NCBI RefSeq assembly: GCF_000189635.1
Contig: NW_002476262.1
Location: 124,001-188,000 of the forward strand
DNA from: Tetrahymena thermophila SB210
Taxonomy: Eukaryota; Ciliophora; Oligohymenophorea; Hymenostomatida; Tetrahymenidae
DNA length: 64,000 nt
Direction of reading: 5' to 3'
A program made the position numbers and the translations under genes. The notes under the pieces are model-generated. The model did not search any database, was not told the origin of the DNA, and was given only the letters and a program-made list of their open reading frames with translations. Of the stretch, positions 23,986 to 36,295 are shown piece by piece; position 1 is the stretch's first letter, and every line of letters begins with the position of its first letter.

Positions 23986-25311
23986 ATATAATATGCTACA
24001 AAATAAAATACTTTATATAAATGAAGACTTATATTAATCTTAAAATATTTCTTTCAATAAATTTCGTTATCACCTATAATAACAACTGAACTTATATAGC
24101 AATTGTAATATTATTAATAAATAATATAATAATCTAATCAAAGTGAGTATTAAAAATCAATATTTAAACTTAATGATACAAACAATTTAAAATGCAAAAT
24201 AAAAAGGCAATTAAGTGTTGATACAAATATTTACTTTGTTGTTCTAATAGAAATTGCTAAACAGTAATTGTACCATTCAACCAGCAGTGATAATAATAAC
24301 AATTTAATTAACTATATTTTATCAAATAATAATAAATTTTATAAATATTAATGCATAATAAAATAAATACAAAAATATTAAAAAATTTAACAGAAGAAGA
24401 TTCAGAAATTCAGCCTAGAGTTTACATAATAAAAATCTTAGTGATATACAGATAGAGTAATAAATTAATGTACGAGTTTAATGCAAATTGCTTACTAAAT
24501 AAAACTAATTAATAATATTAAGATTATTTTTCATAAATCAATATAATTAATAATTAATAAATAAAAAAATACACAAACAATATTTTGTATATTCAGTTTA
24601 CTTTATTTTTATTTGTATACATAAAATAAATTGTATAATCTACAAATCTACTAAACTAACTAACTAAATCTTAAAAATATATTTTTTCAGAAAAATAATT
24701 AAATTATGCAATAATAATGAAATAAAAATTTTTCAAATGTTAATTAGTAAAATTCTTTGGGATATTTATATAAATATTTAATTGTTTATTATAATTTAAA
24801 ATAAATCAATAAAATAGAATTAAAAATTTTTCAAATATAAATTAGTAAAATTCTTATTGATATTTAAAAAAATATTTAATTGTTTACTATAATTTAAAAT
24901 AAATCAATAAAATAATGAATGAATAAAAATTTTAGTAAAACGATTTATCAGAAATTATAATTTAAAATAATTTAAGAATTTTAATATTATTTTAGGTAGT
25001 TTGTCAGAGCTTTTTTACAAATAATCTGAGTATTTTTTAAATCCTCTAAAGTAAAATAAATCAAAAACAAAAATCTTTTAAGGCTAAACCAGATTATAAT
25101 ACTTCTTATATTCAAGCAATATAGAAGAATAATTTTCCAATTAATAAATTATTAATTAAATTAATAATAGTAAATAATTTTAGGCTAAAGTTATATTTTA
25201 GAAATTTTACATGCTGTATTTATATATTTACATAGGTAAAATATGGAAATAAATTAATTTTTTATATAATTCTAACTATTTACAATAACAATTTAATTAC
25301 TTATAAAAATT
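23986..25311. other. Convergent intergenic spacer
   Basis: About 1.3 kb between the PX gene (+) and the ARF gene (-), extremely A+T-rich. It contains the 98-bp direct repeat listed separately. No gene seen. Confidence 0.55.
24724..24914. repeat. 98-bp direct tandem repeat, two copies
   Basis: Two adjacent copies of a noncoding segment start at 24724 and 24822. Both run from a poly(A)-TTTTTCAAAT block through TTAGTAAAATTCTT and AATATTTAATTGTTTA to AAATAAATCAATAAAAT. They differ at a few positions, mainly in the middle. It is a simple local duplication between convergent 3' ends. Confidence 0.85.
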
Positions 25312-25854
25312 TCAATTTTTAAGTTGCTGATTTAACCAATCAAAGCCTTCAAACATTCCTTCTCCTGTAATAGCACAGCATTATTATAAGTGAATTTTTC
25401 TATTTTATAATTCATGCAATCCTAATTGACCAGACAAATCGTTAAATGCAATTTAGCAAACATCGATTTTATTAGCAAATATAAGTACTGGAATTCCAAA
25501 TGTTTCTTGTTCGTTTAAAACTTAGAAAAGAGTATATTTAGCAACAGAGAGCCTTTCTACATCAGAAGAATCAACAACAAATATTATAGCAGATGCACAA
25601 GGATAGTAGTGTTTCCAAAGTATTCTTATTTTATCCTATCCACCAATATCCCATACATTAAATTTAACATTCTTATACTATAATGTTTCCATATTAAAAC
25701 CTATAGTAGGTACAGTCATAACATTTTAATTAAGTTTCATTTTGTAAAGAAGAGAAGTTTTTCCAGCTCCATCAAGTCCTAGCATTAGAATCTTGAATTT
25801 TTTATTAGATGAAGAGAATAAATTTCCTAGTAGTTTTGAAATTGACATACCCAT
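25312..25854 (-). CDS. ARF-family small GTPase
   Basis: Single-exon gene of 180 residues, the usual ARF length. It begins MG, the N-myristoylation Gly of ARF proteins, followed by an amphipathic helix. Nucleotide motifs are intact: P-loop GLDGAGKTS, switch [12 protein letters not shown]3 WDIGGQDKIR, G4 NKID (usual ARF form NKQD), and G5 within [19 protein letters not shown] proteins recruit coats and lipid-modifying enzymes to Golgi and endosomal membranes when GTP-bound. The Ile in NKID and the diverged effector side ([17 protein letters not shown]) suggest a specialised paralogue or an ARL rather than ARF1 itself. It converges with the PX gene, another membrane-traffic type; no co-regulation is implied. 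Confidence 0.94.
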
Positions 25855-26043
25855 ATTATATTAAGAAAATACTCAATTATATTTTTTTTAGTTTTATTTA
25901 TTTGTTTATTAATTTGATTATATTTTATTTTAATATTCACTTTTTACTAATATATAAGCTTATTTTTTAATTTATTAAACTGACTACATAAATAAACCCA
26001 ATTAATCTGACAAGGATTTAGTGAGGATTTGATAAATTATTTA

Positions 26044-26071
26044 AAATAGACAAATATATTTTGTCTATTTA
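26044..26071. repeat. Short inverted repeat
   Basis: Near-perfect palindrome with arms AAATAGACAAA and TTTTGTCTATTT around a 4-base centre. It lies between the ARF promoter side and the 3' side of the secreted-protein gene. It may form a hairpin; it is not found at the matching place of the second duplicate unit. Confidence 0.6.
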
Positions 26072-26295
26072 AGTATTAATCTTAGTTATGATATCTTAAT
26101 ATATTTTCAATTCTAAAATTCAATTTTGTAAACTAATAAATGACCTCTCATATTTTATCACAAAAATAAATAATTTTATCAAAATAAATTTTAAAAAAGA
26201 TATTAAAATATATAATATAAATTTTTCATTTTACTGATAAATTATAATCCTATCTAAATTAATTAAGAAATTTTAACTAATTTTATAAAAATGAA

Positions 26296-27183
26296 TCATT
26301 CTTTAAGTACATTGTGGTAAATAGAGATTGTTTATGGATCTTGGATAACTGTCTTTCCAAGGCATTCTGAAGGTCCAAAACTATTATACCATTCTGGTAA
26401 AGCAGTAGTTCCATCAGAAAGGGTAACATTCATTTATGAATATGTCATTCTTCCTTTTGGATAATCAGTGCAATTAGTTATTTAGTAAGTTTCCAAAGTA
26501 GCGTCTATCCAATTAAAATTTCTACCAATTCTATCAACTGTGAGGGTTGATTATTCCCCTAATTTATTTTGAGAAATAATAGTTACTTGAGAGTCTTTTA
26601 CTTCAACTGAGCCATAAACCTCATCATGAGGAGTGATATTAAAAATAGATGGACTATTATAAGCCTATCCATCAGGGCAGCAATTCCATGATTAGAAATA
26701 CCATCCTCTGAAATAAGATAAAACTGGCTAAAGAATAGTTATTTCAGGGCCACTACCATCATTATTTTAAGATCCAATAAAATAATATATCCATTAATTG
26801 TTTGTAGTACGAGGAGTATTGGGAACAAAATAGTTAGCTTCAAACTTACTTAATGTGGTATTAGCAGGAAGATACCATCCACCATTGTCTATCCATTATT
26901 CTAATTTTATTCTTGGATTTGCTTTTTGACATTTCTCACTTTTTTGGATTCTTTATGCAAAATTTTTTTCATTATTAGTGAGGAATACACTTCCATCTTC
27001 AGATTCTTAGATATAAGTACCTGATGGAACATTATGGACACATTCTCTTAACATCAACCCAAAAGGAGTTTAAACATGTTCTTCACCATTAATGATTTAG
27101 ATTTCTTCATCATGAGGATATAGAGACTAAGCTGTAACAGCTGAGGCAATTAGCAATAATCCTAAAAACCAAGTGATTTTCAT
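26296..27183 (-). CDS. Secreted Cys-containing protein of unknown function, copy A
   Basis: Single exon, 295 residues. The N-terminus is a clear signal peptide (MKITWFLGLLLIASAVTAQS), so the product is exported to the secretory pathway or outside. The mature part has six conserved Cys (in RECVHN, SEKCQK, SWNCCPDG, NCTDYP and SECLG), likely disulfide-bonded, and several N-glycosylation sequons (NTT, NIT, NCT, NVT). The centre reads QWIYYFIGSQNNDGSGP then ITILQPVLSYF and GWYFQSWNCCPDG, a Trp/Tyr-rich beta pattern that looks like a lectin-like or hydrolase-like sandwich. I do not recognise the family. There is no C-terminal membrane segment. Its near-identical neighbour at 30137-31024 came from the segmental duplication. 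Confidence 0.88.
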
Positions 27184-30136
27184 TTTTTATTTAATTTTAG
27201 TATTTTTTTTAATTTAATTTAATATTATTATCAATTTACTAAATATCAATCATCACTTAAAGCCATAAAATTTCAACACCCTAATATAATGTATAACTTT
27301 TGTAATACTAATCAGAATCTAATAAATTTTCATTACATAAAATTATAAATATTTATCAGAATTAATTAGAATTAATTGATAAAATTATTTGAATTTAATG
27401 GAAATCAATAAGTTATTTCCTTATTAACAAAATAACAAGAGGTTAAAATGATATTTATAACAGAATAAAATAAACAAGATCTTTTCAACCAATTTTAAAT
27501 TGATACATTATTTGATTATTTGGATTAGTATCATATTATCAACAAAAATTAATTTTAATATACTTATTATTTGATAGATAGAAAACATATTTTAACATTT
27601 TAAGTATATCTTTTTATTTGGTAACTAGGTTTAACAAACAAAGTAAGGTTTGTTAACATAAAATTTGTAAGGGTTAATTAATCATACTTGTTATTCAATC
27701 TTAATTTAATTATTATAAAGATGACGATTATATTGCAATAAAGTAAGCAAGAAATGTTCTATTCTTAATATATTACATTTTATTTACCAATTAAAAATAG
27801 AAATATCTTTTTTAAACCTCTCTTAATCACTTTATCAGTTGAATGGCTAAATAAAAAATAATTAAAAAAGAGATTAAAATAGCAATATCTTTGAATGGAA
27901 TTAAAATAATTAAATAGTTTGTTACATTTTGTCTTTAATTTTTTTTGATTAATTTTACTTTTTTCATAAATTTATATATATACTGATTTTAACCTTATAA
28001 TTTCTTCAAAATTCAATTGGAGATAGATATTTATTTGAATTTCAAAAATAATATTTTATATAATTATCAATAAAAGAGCAATAAAACAGAGAGAATTTTC
28101 ATTCTTTAAGAAATATTATTACAGTTTTCAAAGTATTAATACATAATTTAATATGATTGAATTTATATACAACCTAACATAAAAAATATATCAATTTTTA
28201 AGTTCTATAAATAAGTTAATCTAATTTAAGTTGTTTTTTTAAAATAATTGATGATAATTATTAGGGATCAAATATTCTTTTTTAAATTCACTATTAAAAT
28301 CTACATAGATAATTCTTAGTATTATTTTACCATAAATCAAGAATGAATGAATAAATAAATATAATAAAAGAAAGAATAAATAAAAAGGCATATCTTTATC
28401 ATACTTAACTAAAGTAAAATGCAAGCAAAATTAAATAAAATGTTGAAAAAAACCTTTAGTTAAAGAAATATATATTTCTTGTTAAACCATCTTTTATAAT
28501 AGTTAAATACTATATTATGTTTATGATATACATTATTATTATTTAGGTCAAAAAGCTTTTTTAATTATAAAATTCTCTTTCTAATCGTAATTTTTAATCA
28601 CTCAAACTGTAAAATTAAATATGAGAGTCAAATAGTCATCTTTATTTAAATAAGTATTAATTTATTAATGTAATTAATCATTCATTACATTTTATAAATC
28701 AATATGAGTTAATCAAATTAAAGTGATGGTTTTAATGAATATAGTTTATGAATAATGATTGCTATGTTTTTCATATTTCATAGATTAATTTTAGAAATAA
28801 ATAAAATTTGAAAATTTACCACAAAAATTTAATTTTAAAAGTAAATGATTCATATTACATTTTTTATCATAATTTTCATTTTTAGACAATTAATTGTGTT
28901 GCTTCATGTGCTCCTGAAAAATTAATCAAGCAAGTATCTAAATCATAATAAAAAATTCTATTTAAGAATATAAATATATAGATAGACAAGTCAAGTTATA
29001 AATAAAAAAGCTACAAATAAATAATAATTTTTTTGATAATTTGTTTCAAATATTATCAAAAATATTTTTTAATGTTTAAAATAGACTTTTATATTTGTTT
29101 TAGATAAATTTTACTTAGCAATTACTATAATTTATGTTTTATTGATTTTGATTTAACAAATTTTGAGTAAACTTAGCTTGTTTAAATCTGAGAGATCATT
29201 TTCAAATTTTCATATTAAATTAATGGATAAAAAAGTTTATTCTTAATTTATTATTTTTAATAGGAAATAAATAGAATCAAAAATAATTGTCTGACTTACA
29301 AAATTAAGAAATTAATTAATTGTAATTCTAAGATGAATTATTTTATATTTAAACTAACTTTTTATTTACAAATTAATACTTTTACTTTAGAGTTTAAAAC
29401 CATATTTATTTTTTTATTAATTTTATTAATCACTTTTTAACTTTTTTTTGTAATTTTAACTATTTCATAAACATGACTTTTATTTTGCTCTATTATCCAA
29501 TTTAAAAAGTATTAAAATTTTATTTATATTTGTTTCTTTGCATTTCTTGAATTCTTGATACGAGCTATTAATTTCGTTATAAGGAATAAAATATATTTTT
29601 ATCTTTTTTAAATATGGTATGTAAATTTCAAAACTAATAGGAAATTTGTACTCTTCATTTAATTAAAATTGATATATCAAAAGTATTAATTCCTAGTTGT
29701 TATATTGATATTTTAGATATTTAAAATTCAAACATTTTTTAGTATTTTTTATTAATTTTATTTATTCGTTTATAAAATGATTATAAATATTATCTTAATA
29801 TCACATTATTAAAAGAACTTTAACAAAAATTTTTAATTTACTAAAATATCTATTTTTTACATTATTTTTATAAAAATATATTATATTTTTTGTAGGTAAA
29901 TAATTATTTCTTTAGAAATAGAAAACTAAGTTCTGATTTGTTCATATATATTTGAAATGTTAACAATCAAATTTGTTAAAGAATGAATGAGCTCTCATAT
30001 AATAAAAAAAAATTGATTAAAATAAATTTCTAAAAATATATTAAAATATAAAAATAATATAAACGTTTTGTTTACTTATAAATTATAATTCTTTCTAAAT
30101 TATTTAAGAAAATTTAGCTAATTTTAAAAATATAAA
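27184..30136. other. Spacer of duplication unit A
   Basis: About 3 kb without a supported gene. It holds the promoter of copy A and, for about 2.1 kb, sequence that is repeated upstream of copy B (31025-33220). Retention of noncoding similarity next to the genes reflects recent duplication or a long regulatory region. Open frames here have spacer composition. Confidence 0.55.
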
Positions 30137-31024
30137 TCATTCTGGAATAACATTGTGGTAAATAGAAATAGTTTTTGGACCTTAGATAAATGTCTGTCCA
30201 TTACATTCTGAAGCTCCAAATGTATTATCCCATTCTGGTAATGCAATTGTTCCATCAGAAAGGGTAACATTCATTTATGAATATGTCATTCTTCCTTTTG
30301 GATAATCAGTACAATTAGATATTCCGTAAATTTCCAAAGTAGCATCTATCCAAGTAAAATTTCTACCATTTCTATCAACTGTGAGGGTTGATTATTCTCC
30401 TAATTTATTTTGAGAAATAATAGTTACTTGAGAGTCTTTTACTTAAACTGAGCCATAAACCTAATCATGAGGAGTGATATTAAAAATAGATGGACTATTA
30501 AAAGCCTATCCATCAGGACAACAATTCCATGATTAGAAATACCATCCTTTGAAATAAGATAAAACTGGTTGAATAATGGAAACTCCTGGTCCACTACCAT
30601 CATTATTTTAAGATCCAATAAAATAATATAGCCATTAATTATTTGTAGTTTAGGGGGTATTGGGTACATAATAGTAAGCTTCAAACTTGCTTAATGGGGT
30701 TTTAGCAGGAAGATCCCATCCACCATTGTCTATCCATTATTCTAATTTTATGCTTGGATTTGCTTTTTGACATTTCTCACTTTTTTGGACTCTTTTTGCA
30801 AAGTTTTTTTCATCATTAGTGAGGAATATAGATCCATCTTCAGATTCTTAGATATAAGTACCTGATGGAACATTATGGACACATTCTCTTAACATCAACC
30901 CAAAAGGAGTTTAAACATGTTCTTCACCATTAATGATTTAGACTTCTTCATCATGAGGATATAGAGACTAAGCTGTAACAGCTGAGGCAATTAGCAATAA
31001 TCCTAAAAACCAAGTGATTTTCAT
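30137..31024 (-). CDS. Secreted Cys-containing protein of unknown function, copy B
   Basis: Second copy, exactly the same length (295 residues) and intact. The signal peptide is identical to copy A, and the six Cys and most glycosylation sequons are kept. By eye the proteins are about 85-90% identical. Differences cluster in the surface-like segments after GGW (WDLPAKTPL versus WYLPANTTL), in the block before QPVLSY (GPGVSII versus GPEITIL) and at the C-terminus (NTFGASECNGQTF versus NSFGPSECLGKTV). The absence of frame breaks suggests both are expressed. Function unknown; expansion of a secreted family could reflect feeding, surface coat or mating roles, none of which can be shown here. Confidence 0.88.
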
Positions 31025-34000
31025 TTTTTATTTAATTTTAGTATTTTTTTTAATTTAATTTAATATTATTATCAATTTACTAAATATCAAACATCACTTA
31101 AAGCCATAAAATTTCAACACCCTAAATAAATAAAGTATAACTTTTGTAATACTAATCAGAATCTAATAAATTTTCATTACATAAAATTATAAATATTTAT
31201 CAGAATTGATTGATAAAATTATTTGAATTTAATGGAAATCATTAAGTTAATTCCTTTTGATAAAAAAACAAGAGGTTAAAACGATATTTATCACAGAATA
31301 AAATAAACAAGATATTTTCAACCAATTTTAAGTTGATACATTATTTGGATTAGTAAAATAGTATCAACAAAAATTAATTTTATTTTTTAATTTTTTTATC
31401 CATAGTAAATTATAATATTTATTAAAATTTTGAGTATATACTTTTAATGGGTTACTATGCTTTTCAAATAAAGTAAGGTTTTTCAACATAAAACTTGTAA
31501 GGGTTAATTAATCATATTTGTTATTCAAGCTTAAGTTATATATTATAAAGATGACGATTATATTGCAATATAGTAAGCAAGAAATGTTCTATTCTTAATC
31601 TATTACATTTTATTTACCAATAAAACATAGTAATATCTTTCTTAAATCACACTTAATCGCTTTATCATTTGAATGGTTATATACAAAATAGTTAAGAAAG
31701 AGATTAAAATAGCAATATTTATTTATGGGATTAAAATAAGAATTTCTATTAATAAAATGAAAGTAGAAATATCTTTTAATGGAATTAAAATAACAAAAAA
31801 TATTGTTACAATTTTTCTTTAAATTTATTTGATTAAATTGACTTTGATTTGAGATTACACATTGATTTGATACAAATTCTCTTTTCAAATTTCAGTTGAA
31901 AGAGAATATTTACATTTCAAATAAAATAAATTTTTAATAATAATAATATATTTTTCGAAAATATTTTCTATTGTTATCTTTAAAGAAAGTACATAAGAAA
32001 GAATATTCATTCATGAAATAATATTAGTTTTTATTTGAAAAATATTTTTTAGTTTATTTTATTTTGATTGATTTTATAATACAAACTTAGATAAAAAATT
32101 TATTTATTTTTAAGTTCTATAAATAAGTTAATTTAAGTAAACTTGTTATTGTGGAGTGATTTTTGAGAATTCTATGGGACTAAATCATAGTTTATATTTT
32201 AAGCATTTAAAATTCATTATAAAAATATACAAAATAATTCTTAGTAATATCATACCAGAAATAAAAAATAAATAAATACAATTGAGAAAAAAGAAAAAAA
32301 ATAAAAATGTCTCTATCTTATTAAACTAAATTAAGGTACTAAAAAAATTAAATAACCTTTAGCCAAACTAATTCTAACTAACTTCTTTATTAAACCATTT
32401 TTTGAATTAGTAAAATACAAATTTCATATTTATGATAAAAGATATGATTATTTAATGCCAATCAGCTTTTTTAATTATAAAACTCTCTTTCAAATCCTTT
32501 TTTTTAACCACTCAAAATACTCAAATTGTGAATTACAAATGAGTGTTAAACAGTTTATCTTTATTTAAAATTAAATCAATTATTCATTACATTTTATAAA
32601 TCTTAATCAAATTAAATTAATGGTTTTAATGAATTTAGTTTACAAACACGAATTACTTATTTTCAATATTCTTAATTAATTTAAGAAAAAATAAAATTTG
32701 AAAAATTAATTTACGAAAAAAAGTTAATTTTAAAAATACACAATTGTTATTACATTTTTTATCACAATTTTCAAATTTATGCAATTAATTATATTGATTC
32801 TAGGACTCGAAAAAGTAAGTAAGTATCTAAATCAAAATAAAAAATTGTATGAAAGTATAATAAAATCAAAATATAATACAAATAAAAAATAGTATTTTTG
32901 ATAATTTGTTCAAACATTATCTGAAAAATCATTTAAAATTTTTAAACAATTGATAATTGAAATGATAAAGATAAGAAAATCAGACATTATTTTCTAAATA
33001 AATTTTATTTTTAATATTTGCAACCTTTACCACAACTTATTTTTATTGGTTTAGATTTACCAAATTTTGAGTAAACTTAATTTGATTAAAACTGAGATTT
33101 AATTCAAATTTCCTTTTTAAATTAATGGCTTTAAATAGTATATTCATAATTTCTTATTATTAATACAAAGCTAACAAAATAGAAAATAATTATCTTACTA
33201 ATCAATTGATTAATTAATTTATTCTATTAAAAAAATCAAATATTTTATTTTTAAACTTATTTTTTTAGTAAGGAAATGCTTTTACCTTATAAGTTTGAAG
33301 CAGAAATTTTAAAAATATATCAGTAAGCAGCTGTAATTATTTTTAATTATTTCTACCTTAAATATTCTTCATTATTAACTTCCAAAATAGTAAATATTTA
33401 TATATAAATTTAGGGGATAATATGATCCATTTTCAAATTTTTTTGAGGATTAATAAATTTCAGTTATTTTTTTTTAAACTTTGAATCTCATTAAAAATCA
33501 TCGAATTTAATTCATGTTTAATTAAAAAAAGAAAAATAGAAAAAATTAAATTATAACAGAAAATTGATTAAAATTTTAGCTGTATTTTGAAATTTTTATA
33601 AAAAATTATTGTTTACAACATTTAATTTATAAATAGCTATATTTATTTACGAGGATAGTTATTAATTTAATACTTATAAAATAAGAAATTTAAATAAATC
33701 TTTCATACGAGTATTATATTTTATACTTACTATTTCTAGAATAATATATTTGTTAAATATTAGATCATTTTATTCGTGACAATAAACTTCAACTAATTAA
33801 TTTAAACACATTAATTTCTTCTAAAATAAAATAAAATTTAAAATAAGTATTTTGTATGCTCTTTTTAATTAGTATTATTGCTTTTACTTTTTATATGCAT
33901 TTTAACTCATATAGACAAAGAGTCGAATATCTCTAATTATTATTATAAATTGAGCTTTAGTTTCTTAAAAAAATCTTAAGTGTAAATAAAATTATAGATT

Positions 34001-34599
34001 ATTAATTGATCATAAATATATTTATCATTCATATTTTTTTATTTTTATTTGTGCAATAAAATAATTAATTATTTTATATTAAATCCAATAATAAAATATA
34101 TTGATTGAATTTCTTTAATATAAATAAATGTAAAATTAACTAAATTTTATTATTATTTATTTTACTTAAGATAGATTTTGTTTAAAAGCTTTAAAAAGAT
34201 AAAAGTATATTTATATATATATATCAAATTGCCTTTAATATGTATTTATATTTTTAAATAATTAATGGTAAAAACAAATTTAAAACACAATTTATTATAA
34301 GCTGATTAATTGAAACCTGACCATTCAATTTTATCAGCCTAACAATAAATACAGATTAATAAAATTTAATCAATATCTTTTCTTCAACACAAAAATAAAA
34401 GGAGCAATAATTTTTTGATAAATCAATTAATTATTTATAGCTTAGTTTAGAAACATAGTGAAATATTTAATTAAAGAATTTGACTAAAATAAATTAATTA
34501 ATTTGTGTTAAATCTGCCAATTTTTAATTATTATAGACCATATTTTGTATAAACACATATATAGCTGATAAAATAAAAAAGGTGTTAAAGGAATAAATA
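31025..34599. other. Spacer of duplication unit B and beyond
   Basis: The first ~2.2 kb repeats the upstream region of copy A. From about 33220 to 34599 the sequence is unique and A+T-rich. No gene was recognised; the right end holds the promoter of the DGxGRD gene. Confidence 0.55.
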
Positions 34600-35459
34600 A
34601 TGCATTTAAGACAGAAATCTGTGCCAGTTACTAGCAAGACTCTTTTTTACTAAACTGACGGTACAGGAAGAGATTCATATATAAAAGTTATCAATGGTGG
34701 GCTACTTCCACAGGATAGGCTTCATGAACTTAAACCTAAACCTGTATCATCAGTAGAGAGAATGGAATTTCAAAAAAAAAAATATCATCGTACTTTACCT
34801 CCTAAAAGTGAAAATAAAGTAGTTAATTACTACAGCGATGGAAGCGGAAGAGATTATTATATATGTATAAATAATGGAGGAAGAATGGATACTTCATATC
34901 ATTGGAGAAACTAAGTAGATTTTAAATTCAACTCTTCATTACGCTAGTATGAAAAGATTCCTCACTCATTTTAAAGGTAAAAAATTAATAAATTCAATAT
35001 TTGTTTAAAAAATGTTATGATGAACATCTAAACAATTAAAATTGGTAAAATAAAAATAGAGATTTATGGAGAGATTCTATGCAAGGTTTCAGAAATTAAA
35101 AAAATCCAAGGTAATTATCATCTGAAAAGACTATTGCAACAGAATAAATGAATTTGACAATGAGGCTATCTTAACCTAAGCCAAATAAAAGGGGAAGATG
35201 CCAATCGTTCTAAGAAAGAAGTTAATCATTTAAAGAAAGAAGTTAGTCTAGAGATAAAGTAGAAAGCTCTAACTTGAATAAAATAGCAGAAAATTAGAAT
35301 GGTAACACAATGGATATATTAAGAAATGATAAAGAATTTATAAGAAAAAAATTAAGCTCAACAGTTAATAATTTTAATGCAATTAATAAGTCCTTAAATA
35401 AAACTTTTAATGCTTCTACTCATCGTTAAATTGATAATAACCTTTCATTTTACAAATGA
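34600..35459 (+). CDS. Small protein with two DGxGRD repeats, basic tail
   Basis: Two exons (34600-34976, 35060-35459; the junction splits one Arg codon) encode 258 residues. The N-terminal half has two copies of one motif: FYQTDGTGRDSYIKVINGG near residue 20 and YYSDGSGRDYYICINNGG near residue 75. Each has an aromatic pair, DGxGRD, YI and NGG. The second half is basic and repetitive (SQSFKERSQS, two SFxERSQS units) and is probably disordered. No signal peptide or membrane segment. I recall similar DGxGRD patterns in uncharacterised proteins of flagellated or ciliated protists, but no function is certain. It converges on the ciliary gene CCDC146, which fits a ciliary guess without proving it. 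Confidence 0.8.
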
Positions 35460-35599
35460 AAAAATGGTGTTTTAAAATTTGAAGTCTTTTGTGAAGTATT
35501 TATTTTGGATAAAATTATGAAAGCTAATAGGTTTTTCTTAATTGGTACCTATTTGCATAAATCCATAAATTATAATGAAGAGAGTAATAAAAATTTAAA

Positions 35600-36295
35600 T
35601 AAAATATTTATTTATCTCCCTAGTAATAAAAAATGTAATCATCCAAATATGTGGAATCAAAAACTATTAAAAATGTATAAATTTATTTTGTAATTGAAAT
35701 TATTAAAATTTTATTAATAATTAATTTTAAAGTAAAAATAAATTAATTTATTGATTAATTTAAATTAATTTTCTAAGTAGATTTTAAATTTCTTAAAATT
35801 AATAAATACACTTAAATTAATTTATATTGCATAATTCATATTTCAATGAAATAAAATATTTATTTATTTATCTCCCAAGTAATAAAAAATGTAATCATCC
35901 ATATATAATGTGGAGTCATAAACTATTAAAAATGTATAAATTTATTTTTAATTGAAATTATTAAAATTTTATTAATTAATTTAAATTAATTTTTTAAGTA
36001 GATTTTAAATTTCTTAAAATAAATAAATACACTTAAATTAATTTAAATATCAAAATTCATATTTCAATGAAATAAAATATTTATTTATTTATCTCCCAAG
36101 TAATAAAAAATATAATCATCCATATATAATGTGGAATCATTAACTATTAAAATGTATAAATTTATTCTGTAATTGAAATTATTAAAATTTTATTAATAAT
36201 TAATTTTGAAAAAAATAAATTAATTTAAATTAATTTTTTAAGTAGATTTTAAATTTCTTAAAATAAATAAATATACTTAAATTATAAATTAAAAT
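35600..36295. repeat. Three-copy tandem repeat (about 220-255 bp) between convergent genes
   Basis: Copies are anchored by the block TTTATCTCCC(A/T)AGTAATAAAA at about 35611, 35867 and 36088. Each continues through ATCATCC, ATGTATAAATTTATT and AAGTAGATTTTAAATTTCTT. Spacing is 256 then 221 bp, so the first unit holds extra bases. The array begins about 140 bp after the stop of the DGxGRD gene and ends at the stop of CCDC146, so it probably forms part of both 3' UTRs. Confidence 0.85.

Larger units (their letters stand above)
26100..33220. repeat. Direct segmental duplication, offset 3,841 bp
   Basis: The segment from about 26100 to 29340 reappears at about 29945 to 33220. Each unit carries one secreted-protein gene plus roughly 2 kb of upstream DNA. 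Identity is highest across the genes and the first ~140 bp upstream (27184-27320 versus 31025-31165). It decays further upstream, where small insertions accumulate, but remains alignable (for example AAATTAATGG blocks near 29220 and 33120). About 600 bp of unrelated sequence separates the units. The exact edges are estimates by eye. Confidence 0.8.

Noticed and set aside
28239-28424. Minus-strand 61-codon frame in the duplicated spacer
   Set aside because: The frame is not preserved as coding in the second duplicate unit and has spacer composition.
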